DNA from: Brachyspira pilosicoli
Lineage (GTDB): Bacteria; Spirochaetota; Brachyspiria; Brachyspirales; Brachyspiraceae
Assembly (NCBI RefSeq): GCF_036997485.1
Contig: NZ_JAWLPU010000002.1
Location: forward strand, 248,001 to 312,000
Reading direction: 5' to 3'
Length of the DNA: 64,000 nucleotides
Shown piece after piece: positions 19,201 to 26,999 of this stretch. Numbering within the stretch: the stretch's first letter is position 1; each line of letters opens with the position of its first letter. The notes under the pieces were generated by a model. That model was not told the origin of the DNA and ran no database searches. It saw only the letters and a list, made by a program, of their open reading frames with translations. The position numbers were made by a program, and so were the translations under genes.

Positions 19201-19604
19201 TACAGCCTATAAATCAGCTTGACTTATTATTTGAAGAAGTGAAAGAAGAACATATAAAAAATAATAAAATCATTTCATTTGAAGATAAAGAAATAACAGC
19301 AGGCGAGATTATGTCAATGGCAAATAAAATGTCATTTGAAAGAAGCAGGAATATAGAAGACGGCGGAAGCTATAATTGTTATGAATTAAAAGATTCAATA
19401 TTAGAAATTGCATGCCGTATAAATTTTGAATATATGTGGTTTGGAATGGATGCGGGTGAAAAAGTAACATTTATAGATATTACTTTCCACAAGTTAGATG
19501 AAAATTCAAACTATGATGATGAAGAATGCGTAAATCCTTTAGAAATTAATAAGAGATTTACTTCATCAATATACGGAACAGTAAAATCTTATTTTATAAA
19601 GTAA
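16284..19604 (+). CDS. DUF4132 domain-containing protein
   Basis: The 1106-residue protein has no signal peptide or membrane helix. The bulk is helical and HEAT/ARM-like. The C-terminal third carries the pattern of DUF4132: GMRELHYGGEANRVFKL, KKNIKMISSNQMRRLNKVLL, RKWSYKTFNELFVDNPIMN, FALKLIWGVY, then VHPIELDEEKLSKWRNQL. Proteins of this kind are linked to the WGR/MolR-type family of E. coli, but no WGR domain is seen here and the biochemical role is unknown. It is transcribed alone from a near-consensus promoter and ends in a strong hairpin terminator. Confidence 0.75.
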   Translation: MENNNEEQIRNKFEKILQYENNKDAFLNYFYGRTNSCHTSIRYYLTDDQEIFKFYFDENTKEEDKKALSRYAATVIKYIYKGDTTNKILRLCVGEDLEKVLMESYNITYEREYGTKYAKSGLIHNEANKYIQIQVNNLGGFLGLEYYTPKDFNQYLEKVKNDNEILLKKAPHLLLTIFVYLINRDDDKSLIKQLLNYIDSLKINDEETTALLFTIADKDEEVYKRLINILNKDNNMIYFLVNISREMLGGSVKLYKRLFKSYSEDKLYYYYTRELIPEYLKICSFPKECILLSKILNDNTLFISKHTLEVKKLYDEDKETFYRLYEIIEKSKFEQLYLDYAMLSSIMLASGDNKYNIDINSIVAKLKEICVYLLETNVAIKSFDEIISKSIKYVKENPYSNHSHYLSAIMSLDEVNDEASEITTKLLKHYGIYGKISIYVSTQKIFYNRDILSIKEKLVNDKKVPLKNIYLSLLDSKDDIITLIKNNVEETKSIMEDKSFITSITSNIQGTISFINYIFSDELSGLIDNKFDFIFKVLDTAKSKEIKKHCVSVISNNESIVRSEVERLANEGKETSRTVYKEIIKYWDLQKFDDDFQFKSVEEIESYLNKYYNEGHETLIKDIDENILSNILLKDKQTKAPLKIVQYVFMEYVALKEPSILKDCNKIAEFFDIDSFRNALDNIYTNWLNNKADTKLKNILIPYCIFQPEDKLLKLKTQIEEWALNSRGALAAHAVYAIALNARKFALVLVDTMSVKVKNNQVKNAAKDALKKTAKALEISEDELIDKIIPDLDFDKKGMRELHYGGEANRVFKLQIKNDFTIEVTDSNDKVLKSLPAPNSKDDKATADAAKKELTLIKKNIKMISSNQMRRLNKVLLNGRKWSYKTFNELFVDNPIMNIFALKLIWGVYNENNNLIESFRYMEDGSFNTFDEEEYIFEDSLKNKKNITLVHPIELDEEKLSKWRNQLNDYEILQPINQLDLLFEEVKEEHIKNNKIISFEDKEITAGEIMSMANKMSFERSRNIEDGGSYNCYELKDSILEIACRINFEYMWFGMDAGEKVTFIDITFHKLDENSNYDDEECVNPLEINKRFTSSIYGTVKSYFIK

Positions 19605-19615
19605 AGACTTTTATA

Positions 19616-19659
19616 ACCTGCATATATCTTTAAAATGTATGCAGGTATTATAATTTTTT
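19616..19659 (+). terminator. Rho-independent terminator after the DUF4132 gene
   Basis: ACCTGCATA (from 19616) pairs with TATGCAGGT (to 19646), with a 13-nt loop and a downstream TTATAATTTTTT. Confidence 0.75.
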
Positions 19660-19733
19660 AATTAGTAATATAAATTATTAAATTAAAATTAAAACACTAT
19701 AAATATTTATTAATTTAATTTTAAACAAATATA

Positions 19734-20714
19734 TTACTTTTCAAAAGGATATTTTATCTTCCAGCTTCTTCTTAAAGTATCCATTATATTCATAACTCTT
19801 ATAATATCTTCATGAGGCATCTCTTTACATTCTAACTTTTTATTTCTAATAGCATCTGCACAAGAAATAACTTCATATTCATAACCGCTTATTTGTTTTG
19901 GAACTTTAATAGTTTTTACAACTTTTCTGTCTAATGAATAAACTGTTATGCTTTCTGGGTTATTAATATTTTTTACAACAATGTATCCTTTATCTCCATT
20001 AATAACACCTTCCCTATTTGTTAGTGCTGACATAGTACTGTTTAATACTGCCATCTTACCATCATCAAAAGTAAGCGTAATAGAGTTTTGTTCATCTACT
20101 CCTTTTTTAGTTTTCACGCAAGTAGAATCTATTTTTTTTATTTTATTTCCAAACACCATAAGAGCAAAATTGATAGTATAAACTCCAACATCAAGCAAAG
20201 CCCCTCCTGCTAATTCTGGCTCTATCAATCTTTCTTTTTTATTTATAACATAGCCTAAATTTGCTGTTAAAGAAGTTACTTTACCTATAATGCCGCTTTT
20301 TATAGTTTCGTTAATAATATCTCTGCTTGGCATATATCTAGTCCAAATAGCCTCAGCAAGTAAAAGCTTTTTCTTTTTTGCAAGTAAAATAACATCTCTC
20401 GCTTGTTTTGTATTAACAGTAAAAGCCTTTTCACACAAAACATTTTTATTATTATTAAGACACAATTTTATATGCTCATAATGATGAGAATGAGGTGTTG
20501 CTATATAAACTAAATCTACACTTTCATCTTTAACCATCTCTTCATAAGAACCATAAAACTTTTTAAATCCATATTTTTTAGCAAATGCCTTACTTCTTTT
20601 TATATCTCTTGCACTAACCGCATAAGATTCTACATCTTTAATTTTTGCAATAGTCTTAGCCATTTTTTCAGCTATAGAACCTGCCCCTATAAAACCTATA
20701 TTAATTTTTTTCAT
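19734..20714 (-). CDS. Gfo/Idh/MocA-family oxidoreductase
   Basis: The 326-residue NAD(P)-dependent dehydrogenase has the N-terminal dinucleotide motif GFIGAGSIAEKMA (about 8-20). It also has VDLVYIATPHSHHYEH and the family's CEKAFTVN, where the EK pair holds the catalytic Lys. The C-terminal domain includes GGALLDVGVYTINFA. Substrates of this family are usually sugars or sugar acids, which cannot be told here. The gene is alone on the minus strand. Confidence 0.87.
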   Translation of the reverse strand: MKKINIGFIGAGSIAEKMAKTIAKIKDVESYAVSARDIKRSKAFAKKYGFKKFYGSYEEMVKDESVDLVYIATPHSHHYEHIKLCLNNNKNVLCEKAFTVNTKQARDVILLAKKKKLLLAEAIWTRYMPSRDIINETIKSGIIGKVTSLTANLGYVINKKERLIEPELAGGALLDVGVYTINFALMVFGNKIKKIDSTCVKTKKGVDEQNSITLTFDDGKMAVLNSTMSALTNREGVINGDKGYIVVKNINNPESITVYSLDRKVVKTIKVPKQISGYEYEVISCADAIRNKKLECKEMPHEDIIRVMNIMDTLRRSWKIKYPFEK

Positions 20715-20805
20715 TATAAAAACCTCTTATAAAATGTTATAGAATTATAATATTACTATTTCTTATATTGTCAAGAAGATAATTTAAACTAAATTTTTTA
20801 ATTAC

Positions 20806-20838
20806 ATAAAAAAAGATGCACCTATAAAAGATGCACCT
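20806..20838 (-). terminator. Rho-independent terminator of the beta-propeller lipoprotein gene
   Basis: The minus-strand RNA has two direct copies of AGGUGCAUCU that pair with each other over 10 bp once G-U pairs are allowed, with a short UA-rich loop. A run of U follows (20806-20813 on the plus strand as A). It is 22 bp past the stop. Confidence 0.65.
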
Positions 20839-20860
20839 TTATATTTATGTGTACTATAAC

Positions 20861-21799
20861 TTATAACTGTACTTTCTTAATTAAGCTTGTAGAAAGTTCT
20901 GGTATATATATAACATTATTAACTAAATCTATATCAGCAACTCCGCTTAAAGAACCTTCAATTTTTTCAACTTGTTCTTTAGTATTTAAATCAAATACAT
21001 ATATACAAGCATTATTATTAGCACCGTTTTCACCCCAATCAGAAACATATAATTTGCCATTAGCAATAGCTATACCATCTAAAGCACCAGCGCCCAATCT
21101 TGAAGCTGTCCATTTAGTTAAGCCTGTACCGTCTATATTTAAAGTATAAATATCTCCTCCGTTAGCATCTCCCCCAAATGTACTTCCTGCTATATATAAT
21201 ACTCCGTTGTCTAATAGTATACCATTAGCACCAACTACTCCTGTTACTGATGAAGCAATAGATAAAGCTGAGTTATTATTTACTTTTACAAAATGAACTG
21301 TAGAAGCACCTGTGTCAGTTAAAGCTACTGTTGTAGGGTCTATAACTACTGTATCATTTAAGAATTTAGAACCTTCTATAGGAAGTTTAGTAATTATTTT
21401 ATTTTCTTTAACATTAGCTAATACTAAATTACCTGTCATAGAGCTATCATTAACTTGATCAGGAATAATAATAATATCATCAGTTAAGAAAGAAAAACCT
21501 TTAGGGCTGTCTAACTCACCTTCAAAAAGTTTTGTAGGATTAGAACCATCTTCATTAGCAACAATTATAAATCCGTCTTTAGGAGCATTAGGGTCGCCTA
21601 AATTTGCTATATATAATTTACCATTTCTAAACTTAACACTCTCTGGAGCAGCCAAACCTTCTACTGTTATACCCATAGCTTCTTTTTTGTATTGAGCTCC
21701 TGAAGTGCTATTGCTAGCTTTAGTTGTTCCATCACCTGAATTATTTGAACAAGAAACTGCAAATACTACCAATGATAAAATTAAAAAAACTTTATTCAT
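20861..21799 (-). CDS. Lipoprotein with SMP-30/NHL-like beta-propeller
   Basis: The 312-residue protein has a signal peptide with lipobox AVS-C (Cys17), followed by a Ser/Thr/Asn-rich linker. The mature part has repeated blade-like segments: GLAAPESVKFRNGKLYIANLG, GILLDNGVLYIAG, LDGIAIANGKLYVSDWG and DIDLVNNVIYIPE. This fits a six-bladed SMP-30/gluconolactonase or NHL-type propeller displayed outside the inner membrane. Enzymatic activity cannot be told. It has its own promoter and terminator. Confidence 0.75.
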   Translation of the reverse strand: MNKVFLILSLVVFAVSCSNNSGDGTTKASNSTSGAQYKKEAMGITVEGLAAPESVKFRNGKLYIANLGDPNAPKDGFIIVANEDGSNPTKLFEGELDSPKGFSFLTDDIIIIPDQVNDSSMTGNLVLANVKENKIITKLPIEGSKFLNDTVVIDPTTVALTDTGASTVHFVKVNNNSALSIASSVTGVVGANGILLDNGVLYIAGSTFGGDANGGDIYTLNIDGTGLTKWTASRLGAGALDGIAIANGKLYVSDWGENGANNNACIYVFDLNTKEQVEKIEGSLSGVADIDLVNNVIYIPELSTSLIKKVQL

Positions 21800-21835
21800 T
21801 TTTATCTCCTTTTTTTATTTATTAATTTTGAAAAA

Positions 21836-21864
21836 CTTATATAGTATTTTCAATATTATATCAA
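21836..21864 (-). promoter_or_regulatory. Promoter of the beta-propeller lipoprotein gene
   Basis: On the minus strand TTGATA (21859-21864) and TATAAG (21836-21841) are 17 bp apart, upstream of an AAAGGAGA ribosome site. Confidence 0.55.
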
Positions 21865-21971
21865 TAGTTTTTAAGCAAAACATTGTTACCAAAATAGTTA
21901 CAATATTATTATAAAAGTATATTATCTAATATAAATACATTATATATTAATCATATTAAACAGCATATAAT

Positions 21972-22000
21972 TTGACAATAATATACAAATAAAGTATAAT
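21972..22000 (+). promoter_or_regulatory. Consensus promoter of the PTS gene
   Basis: TTGACA (21972-21977) and TATAAT (21995-22000) match the sigma-70 consensus exactly with a 17 bp spacer. An AGGAG ribosome site lies before the ATG at 22052. Confidence 0.8.
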
Positions 22001-22051
22001 AATAAGAATTATCTATATCATTAATATCATTTTTTTACACAGGAGTCTATT

Positions 22052-23551
22052 ATGCTTACATTCCTACAAAAAGTAGGCAGGTCATTAATTTTGCCTATTT
22101 CTATACTTCCCGCTGCAGGTATTTTGCTTGCTTTAGGTGACAGGCTCGGAATTGATCTTTTGAAAAATGCTGGAGGAGTATTATTTGATAATCTCCCATT
22201 ATTATTTGCCATAGGTGTTGCAATAGGTTTTACAGAAGAATCAGGTATAGCGGCATTAGCATCTGTAGTTAGTATACTTATTATAGCTACAATATCTGGT
22301 TTGAGAGCAAATGTTACAGTAGAAATGGCTCAAAGCGGAGGTGCATACACTTTATTAATGGGAATACCTACTTTACAAACAGGAGTATTTATTGGTATTA
22401 TTGCTGGAAGTGTGGCATCCTTATGCTATAAATATTTTTACAACATAAGGCTTCCTCAATTTTTAGGATTTTTTTCAGGTAAAAGATTCGTACCAATATC
22501 AAGTTCGTTTTTTTCATTTTTAATAGGAATAATACTTCCTATATTTTGGGTATGGATACAGCATGGTATATCTTCATTATCATCAATAGTTAATGGAGGA
22601 AATCAGATAATATCAACATTTTTATTTGGTGTAGGAGAAAGAGCTTTAATACCAATAGGATTACATCATATATTTTATTCGCCTTTTTGGTTTAACTTCG
22701 GAGAATATATAACTGAAACAGGAACTATTATTCATGGAGATCAAACTATATGGTTTAAAATGTTTGAAGACGGAGTAAAAACTTTTAGTACAGATACTTA
22801 TATGAATGCAGGTAAATTTTTGCAAGGTGAATATCCTTTAATGCTTTTTGGGCTTCCAGCAGCAGCATTAGCTATGTATTCAGAGGCAAGGCCTGAAAAT
22901 AAAAAAGTAGCAGGAGGGTTATTATTTTCTGCTGCTCTTACTTGTTTTATAACAGGTATAACTGAACCTATAGAATTTGCATTTATATTTATATCTCCAA
23001 TACTATATTTATTTAATGTAATAATGGCTGGAATTTGCTATTCTGCAATGTATATATTAAATGTACATATAGCAAAATCTTTTTCAGCTGGATTAATAGA
23101 CTACGTTTCATTTGGAATACTTCCATCTTTTTCAGGCTTTCAAACTAACTATTTAAATGTCATACTATTTGGAATACCGGTAGCATTAGTTTATTATTTT
23201 AGTTTTAGATTTTTAATAAGAAAATTCAATCTTGCTACACCTGGAAGAGAAGCATCATCAGCAACCAATGATAATGCTGATGTTTTTAAAAATAAAAAGA
23301 AAGGGAATTCTGATTTTGCTGAATTAGCTAAAGAATATATGCAGACAATAGGCGGTAAAGAAAATGTAGAAAATTTAACTAATTGCATAACTCGTTTAAG
23401 AATAACATTAAAAGATATAAATAATATTGATGAAGCAAAAATGAAAGAACTTGGGGCTAAAGGGGTTGTAAAAATAAAAAATTCTATACAAATAATTATA
23501 GGCTCTGAAGTAGAATTTTTAGCAGAAGAGATGAAAAAACTTTTGAAATAG
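22052..23551 (+). CDS. PTS system IICB component, glucose/N-acetylglucosamine type
   Basis: The 499-residue membrane protein imports and phosphorylates a sugar. The IIC part (about 1-390) begins LQKVGRSLILPISILPAAGILLALGD and contains PIGLHHIFYSPFWF and the substrate motif GITEPIEFAF, both typical of the glucose/GlcNAc family. The C-terminal IIB domain has NCITRLR with the phospho-acceptor Cys445. No IIA domain is fused, so it depends on IIA from elsewhere. GlcNAc would fit the NagA domain encoded near 60 kb, but this is only a guess. It is alone behind a perfect promoter. Confidence 0.9.
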   Translation: MLTFLQKVGRSLILPISILPAAGILLALGDRLGIDLLKNAGGVLFDNLPLLFAIGVAIGFTEESGIAALASVVSILIIATISGLRANVTVEMAQSGGAYTLLMGIPTLQTGVFIGIIAGSVASLCYKYFYNIRLPQFLGFFSGKRFVPISSSFFSFLIGIILPIFWVWIQHGISSLSSIVNGGNQIISTFLFGVGERALIPIGLHHIFYSPFWFNFGEYITETGTIIHGDQTIWFKMFEDGVKTFSTDTYMNAGKFLQGEYPLMLFGLPAAALAMYSEARPENKKVAGGLLFSAALTCFITGITEPIEFAFIFISPILYLFNVIMAGICYSAMYILNVHIAKSFSAGLIDYVSFGILPSFSGFQTNYLNVILFGIPVALVYYFSFRFLIRKFNLATPGREASSATNDNADVFKNKKKGNSDFAELAKEYMQTIGGKENVENLTNCITRLRITLKDINNIDEAKMKELGAKGVVKIKNSIQIIIGSEVEFLAEEMKKLLK

Positions 23552-23644
23552 TTCAAATATATTAAATAATACTTAAAGCAATTTAAATATAATTGTTTTA
23601 AGTATTATTTACAAAAAATATTAAATAATAATAAAATCATAACA

Positions 23645-23673
23645 TTGACTATTATTACTTTTTAGTATATCAT
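23645..23673 (+). promoter_or_regulatory. Promoter of the Rrf2 gene, predicted leaderless
   Basis: TTGACT (23645-23650) and TATCAT (23668-23673) are 17 bp apart. The ATG at 23681 starts 8 bp after the -10 box, about where transcription should begin. Confidence 0.55.
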
Positions 23674-23680
23674 ACTATCC

Positions 23681-24121
23681 ATGAAAATTAATACAAAGCT
23701 CTCAGTAGCTGCACATATAGTTTTATGCATAGCCTTTTTTGAAAATGAAGGTACAACTTCAAATTTGCTTGCTAAAAGTGTAAAAACCAACCCTGCCCTA
23801 ATAAGAAGAATTCTATTAAAACTTCAAAATGCTGGAATAGTTGAAACAACCAAAAAAGGAAGCAAACTTATAAAAAATGAGAAAGATATAACATTACTCT
23901 CAATATACGAGGCGGTATTCACAGAAGAAGAGAGAGGTTTATTTAGCTTTCACCATCCTAATCATGTTTGCCCTGTAGGATGTGCTATGTTTGATGTGCT
24001 TGGAGAAGAGTTTAATAGCGTAAAAGAAGACTTTGAAAAATCATTATCTAAAATAACTATAAAAAAAATAGTTGATGAAGTGAGAAAAAGAAAAAAACAT
24101 TTAGATTTTATGAATAAATAA
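23681..24121 (+). CDS. Rrf2-family transcriptional regulator
   Basis: The 146-residue protein has the Rrf2 winged helix (MKINTKLSVAAHIVLCIAF, LAKSVKTNPALIRRILLKLQNAGIV). In the C-terminal part, NHVCPVGCAM places two cysteines close together. Rrf2 regulators such as IscR and NsrR often bind an Fe-S cluster through three cysteines. Only two are clustered here, so cluster binding is uncertain. It lies between a PTS gene and a convergent Crp/Fnr regulator. Its targets are unknown. Confidence 0.85.
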   Translation: MKINTKLSVAAHIVLCIAFFENEGTTSNLLAKSVKTNPALIRRILLKLQNAGIVETTKKGSKLIKNEKDITLLSIYEAVFTEEERGLFSFHHPNHVCPVGCAMFDVLGEEFNSVKEDFEKSLSKITIKKIVDEVRKRKKHLDFMNK

Positions 24122-24125
24122 TTTT

Positions 24126-24767
24126 TTAATGTTTTAAAATTTTTATTTTGTTGCCTTCGAGTTTTATTATTTTTTCCTTCGATAATCTGTTTAATTCTCT
24201 TGATAAAGCACTTCTGTCTGAAGATATAAACTCTGATAATTTATCTCTATTATATGGTATTACTATATTATTAGATTTTTGTATATTAGACATATATTTT
24301 AAATAAAGCATTATTTTACTTCTTAAACTTTTTTGACTTAAAATATCATTTTTTATAGAAAGAAATATGTTTTTATCAGATAAAACCCTAATTAGATTTT
24401 GAAGAAAAATTGCATTATTAAAAATATTATTAGTATTTATTTTTAGTATTTTAGTATCAGTAAAAGATAATGCCTGTATAGTAGAAACCTTTTTTGTAGA
24501 TAAAGCAAAAGATTCAGCAAAAATATCTCCAGCATTTAATATATTAACTATATTTTTTCTCGCATCATCATATTCTTTGGAAACCTCCACCATACCGTCT
24601 AATATTAAATAAATATGCTCTACATAATCACCTATGTCTATAATTGTATTTTCTTTTCTATATGATTTATTTTGATATCCAAAACTCTTAATTATATCAA
24701 GAATCTCATCTCGTTCTATATTATTAAATAAACTTGATTTTAATATTATGTCTATATATTCTTCCAT
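24126..24767 (-). CDS. Crp/Fnr-family transcriptional regulator
   Basis: The 213-residue protein has an N-terminal cyclic-nucleotide-binding-like beta barrel (ENTIIDIGDYVEHIYLILDGMVEV, GDIFAESFAL). A C-terminal helix-turn-helix follows (RDKLSEFISSDRSALSRELNRLSKEKII). It lacks an FNR-type N-terminal Cys cluster, so it probably senses a ligand or haem rather than carrying its own Fe-S cluster. It is divergent from the ferredoxin-domain gene, with a perfect palindrome in between that is a likely operator. It ends 4 bp from the convergent Rrf2 gene. Confidence 0.87.
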   Translation of the reverse strand: MEEYIDIILKSSLFNNIERDEILDIIKSFGYQNKSYRKENTIIDIGDYVEHIYLILDGMVEVSKEYDDARKNIVNILNAGDIFAESFALSTKKVSTIQALSFTDTKILKINTNNIFNNAIFLQNLIRVLSDKNIFLSIKNDILSQKSLRSKIMLYLKYMSNIQKSNNIVIPYNRDKLSEFISSDRSALSRELNRLSKEKIIKLEGNKIKILKH

Positions 24768-24831
24768 AAATCAAACTCTCAATTGTATACTAACTAATAT
24801 AGTATTTTTTATTAAAAAATCAATATCAGTT

Positions 24832-24847
24832 AGTTGCTATAGCAACT
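24832..24847. promoter_or_regulatory. Perfect 16-bp palindrome, candidate Crp/Fnr operator
   Basis: AGTTGCTATAGCAACT is fully self-complementary. Its GTTGC-N4-GCAAC spacing is the same 5+4+5 layout as FNR/CRP-type sites. It lies midway between the divergent regulator and ferredoxin genes, so one site could control both. Confidence 0.6.
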
Positions 24848-24915
24848 GAGTTTTTTATAAAAAATTATATTATAAAAACAATTGATAAATGACTTTTATA
24901 AAGGAGTTAAACAAA

Positions 24916-25728
24916 ATGAAAAGAAGAATAATAAAAATAGATGAAGATAAATGCACAGGATGCGGAGAATGCATACCGGATTGTCCTGAGGGAGCTTTGC
25001 AGATAATAGACGGAAAAGCTAGGCTTATAAGTGATTTGTTTTGCGACGGACTTGGAGCTTGTATAAAAAAATGCCCAGAAAATGCAATGACTATAGAAGA
25101 GAGAGAAGCAGGAGAATATAATGAACAAAAAGTAATGGAAAATATCGTTAAAGGCGGTGTTAATGTAATAAAAGCTCATTTGCATCATCTAAAAGAACAT
25201 GGAGAAGATAGACTTTTTAATGAAGCTATAAAATATTTAAAAGATAATAATTTGGAGGTACCAAATATGGAAGAAAATAAACCTTGCGGATGTCCTGGAA
25301 GCATGCAAAGAGATATGAGAAATAAAGTAAAAAGTGAAAGCAATAATAATGTTCATATAACTTCAGAGTTAACAAATTGGCCTATACAATTAAAACTTAT
25401 AAATCAAAATGCTCCGTATCTTGATAATATAGATTTGCTTATTAGTGCCGATTGTGTGCCTTTTACTTATGCAAATTTCCATTCAAAATTTTTAAAAGAC
25501 AAAGTGCTTATGATGCTTTGTCCTAAACTCGACAGCGACATAGATTTATATATAGAAAAACTTGCTAATATATTTAAAACAAAAAATATAAAATCTATTA
25601 CAATAGTTCGTATGGAAGTACCTTGCTGCGGAGGCGTTGAAATGATAGTAGAAGCAGCTCTTAAAAAGGCTAATAAAAACATAATCATAAAAGAATACAC
25701 TATATCCATAGACGGAGAAATAATCTAA
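24916..25728 (+). CDS. Two-[4Fe-4S] ferredoxin-domain protein
   Basis: The 270-residue protein starts at ATG 24916, chosen because AAAGGAG lies 10 bp upstream; an in-frame ATG at 24889 has none. The N-terminus holds two ferredoxin motifs: CTGCGECIPDCP and, less regular, CDGLGACIKKCP. The rest has further cysteines (PCGCPGS, SADCVPF, LCPKLD, VPCCGG) that could bind another cluster or metal. Proteins of this layout accompany anaerobic redox enzymes. The exact role is unknown. The palindrome upstream suggests control by the divergent Crp/Fnr regulator. Confidence 0.82.
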   Translation: MKRRIIKIDEDKCTGCGECIPDCPEGALQIIDGKARLISDLFCDGLGACIKKCPENAMTIEEREAGEYNEQKVMENIVKGGVNVIKAHLHHLKEHGEDRLFNEAIKYLKDNNLEVPNMEENKPCGCPGSMQRDMRNKVKSESNNNVHITSELTNWPIQLKLINQNAPYLDNIDLLISADCVPFTYANFHSKFLKDKVLMMLCPKLDSDIDLYIEKLANIFKTKNIKSITIVRMEVPCCGGVEMIVEAALKKANKNIIIKEYTISIDGEII

Positions 25729-25740
25729 TAAAAACAATAA

Positions 25741-25780
25741 TGAGATAATTATAAACTTACATAATTATCTCATTATACTT
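25741..25780 (+). terminator. Hairpin after the ferredoxin-domain gene
   Basis: TGAGATAATTAT pairs perfectly over 12 bp with ATAATTATCTCA (8-nt loop). The following T tract (TTATACTTG) is weak. Confidence 0.5.
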
Positions 25781-25837
25781 GAAATAATTAATCTTAAGAT
25801 ATATCATTCTTTATTATATATTTAAGGATTAATTTCA

Positions 25838-26992
25838 ATGAAAAAAAGAGTTCTCATACTTGGTGCTACTGGTTCTATAGGAGTGAACACTTGCTCGGTA
25901 ATAGAACATTTTTATAATGATTTTGAAATAGTAGGAATTACTACAAATACAAAAATTGATGTTTTAAAAGAAGAATGCATGAAATTTAAACCTAAATATG
26001 TGCATATCTCTTCTCAGGAAGCATTAGAAAAGTTCAAAAAATTTAATATCAATGTTAACATCTATGAAGGAAGTATCGCTGATTTTGTAAAAGATATTGA
26101 TTTTGATATATTGGTAAATGCTTTAGTAGGATATTCTGGTTTTCTTCCAACAATAGAAGCAATAAAAAAATCTAAAACTGTGGCATTAGCAAATAAAGAA
26201 ACATTAGTTGTAGGCGGAGATATAATTAATGATTTATTAAAAAAATATAATGCTAAATTAGTGCCTATAGACAGCGAACATTCGGCAATTTTTCAAATAT
26301 TAAATCACTTTAATAATGTACCCATTTCAAAAGTAATAATAACCGCATCTGGAGGACCTTTCTTCAGAACTCCGAAAGAAGAGCTAAAAAATGTTACAGT
26401 AGAAATGGCATTAAAACACCCAACTTGGAATATGGGTGGAAAAATTACAATAGACAGTGCTACTATGATGAATAAAGGATTTGAAGTAATAGAGGCTCAT
26501 CATTTATTTAATTTGGATTATGACAAAATAGAAACTATAATACACCCTCAAAGTTTAATACATTCTATGGTGGAGTTTGTAGATGGAGAGATTTATGCTC
26601 AGATTGGAAAGAATGATATGCGCCTTCCTATACAGCATGCTCTCACATACCCAGAGGTAAAAAACACGCCATTTGAAAAATTAAAGCTTTATGAACATAG
26701 CGAAATTAATTTTTATAAGATGGATTTTGATAAATTTATTATGCTTAAGCTTGCTTATGAATGCGGTAAGAAAGGAGGATTATATCCTTGCATATTAAAT
26801 GCTGCTAATGAAGTATGCGTATATTCTTTTTTGGAGCGAAAAATAAGATTTACTGAAATATTTGATATAGTAGAAAGAATGGTAAAAATTAATGTTTCCC
26901 ATATACCGCTTACTGTAGAAAATATCATAAGAATTGATAATGAAACAAGAAAAGAAACTTTAAAATTAATAGAAACTATAAAACAGATGTGA
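25838..26992 (+). CDS. dxr: 1-deoxy-D-xylulose 5-phosphate reductoisomerase
   Basis: Dxr converts DXP to 2-C-methyl-D-erythritol 4-phosphate in the MEP route to isoprenoids and is the fosmidomycin target. The 384-residue protein has the NADPH motif GATGSIG (8-14) and the metal and substrate motifs ALANKETLVVGG, DSEHSAIFQ, SGGPFF, KGFEVIEAHHLF and IHPQSLIHSMVEF. The length is normal. The next gene begins 7 bp after its stop, so they form one unit. Confidence 0.95.
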   Translation: MKKRVLILGATGSIGVNTCSVIEHFYNDFEIVGITTNTKIDVLKEECMKFKPKYVHISSQEALEKFKKFNINVNIYEGSIADFVKDIDFDILVNALVGYSGFLPTIEAIKKSKTVALANKETLVVGGDIINDLLKKYNAKLVPIDSEHSAIFQILNHFNNVPISKVIITASGGPFFRTPKEELKNVTVEMALKHPTWNMGGKITIDSATMMNKGFEVIEAHHLFNLDYDKIETIIHPQSLIHSMVEFVDGEIYAQIGKNDMRLPIQHALTYPEVKNTPFEKLKLYEHSEINFYKMDFDKFIMLKLAYECGKKGGLYPCILNAANEVCVYSFLERKIRFTEIFDIVERMVKINVSHIPLTVENIIRIDNETRKETLKLIETIKQM

Positions 26993-26999
26993 GCAAATT

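Noticed and set aside
21880-21905. Loose inverted repeat TTGTTACC...GTTACAA upstream of the beta-propeller lipoprotein gene
   Set aside because: The arms mismatch and no regulator gene is adjacent, so the support for an operator is too weak.
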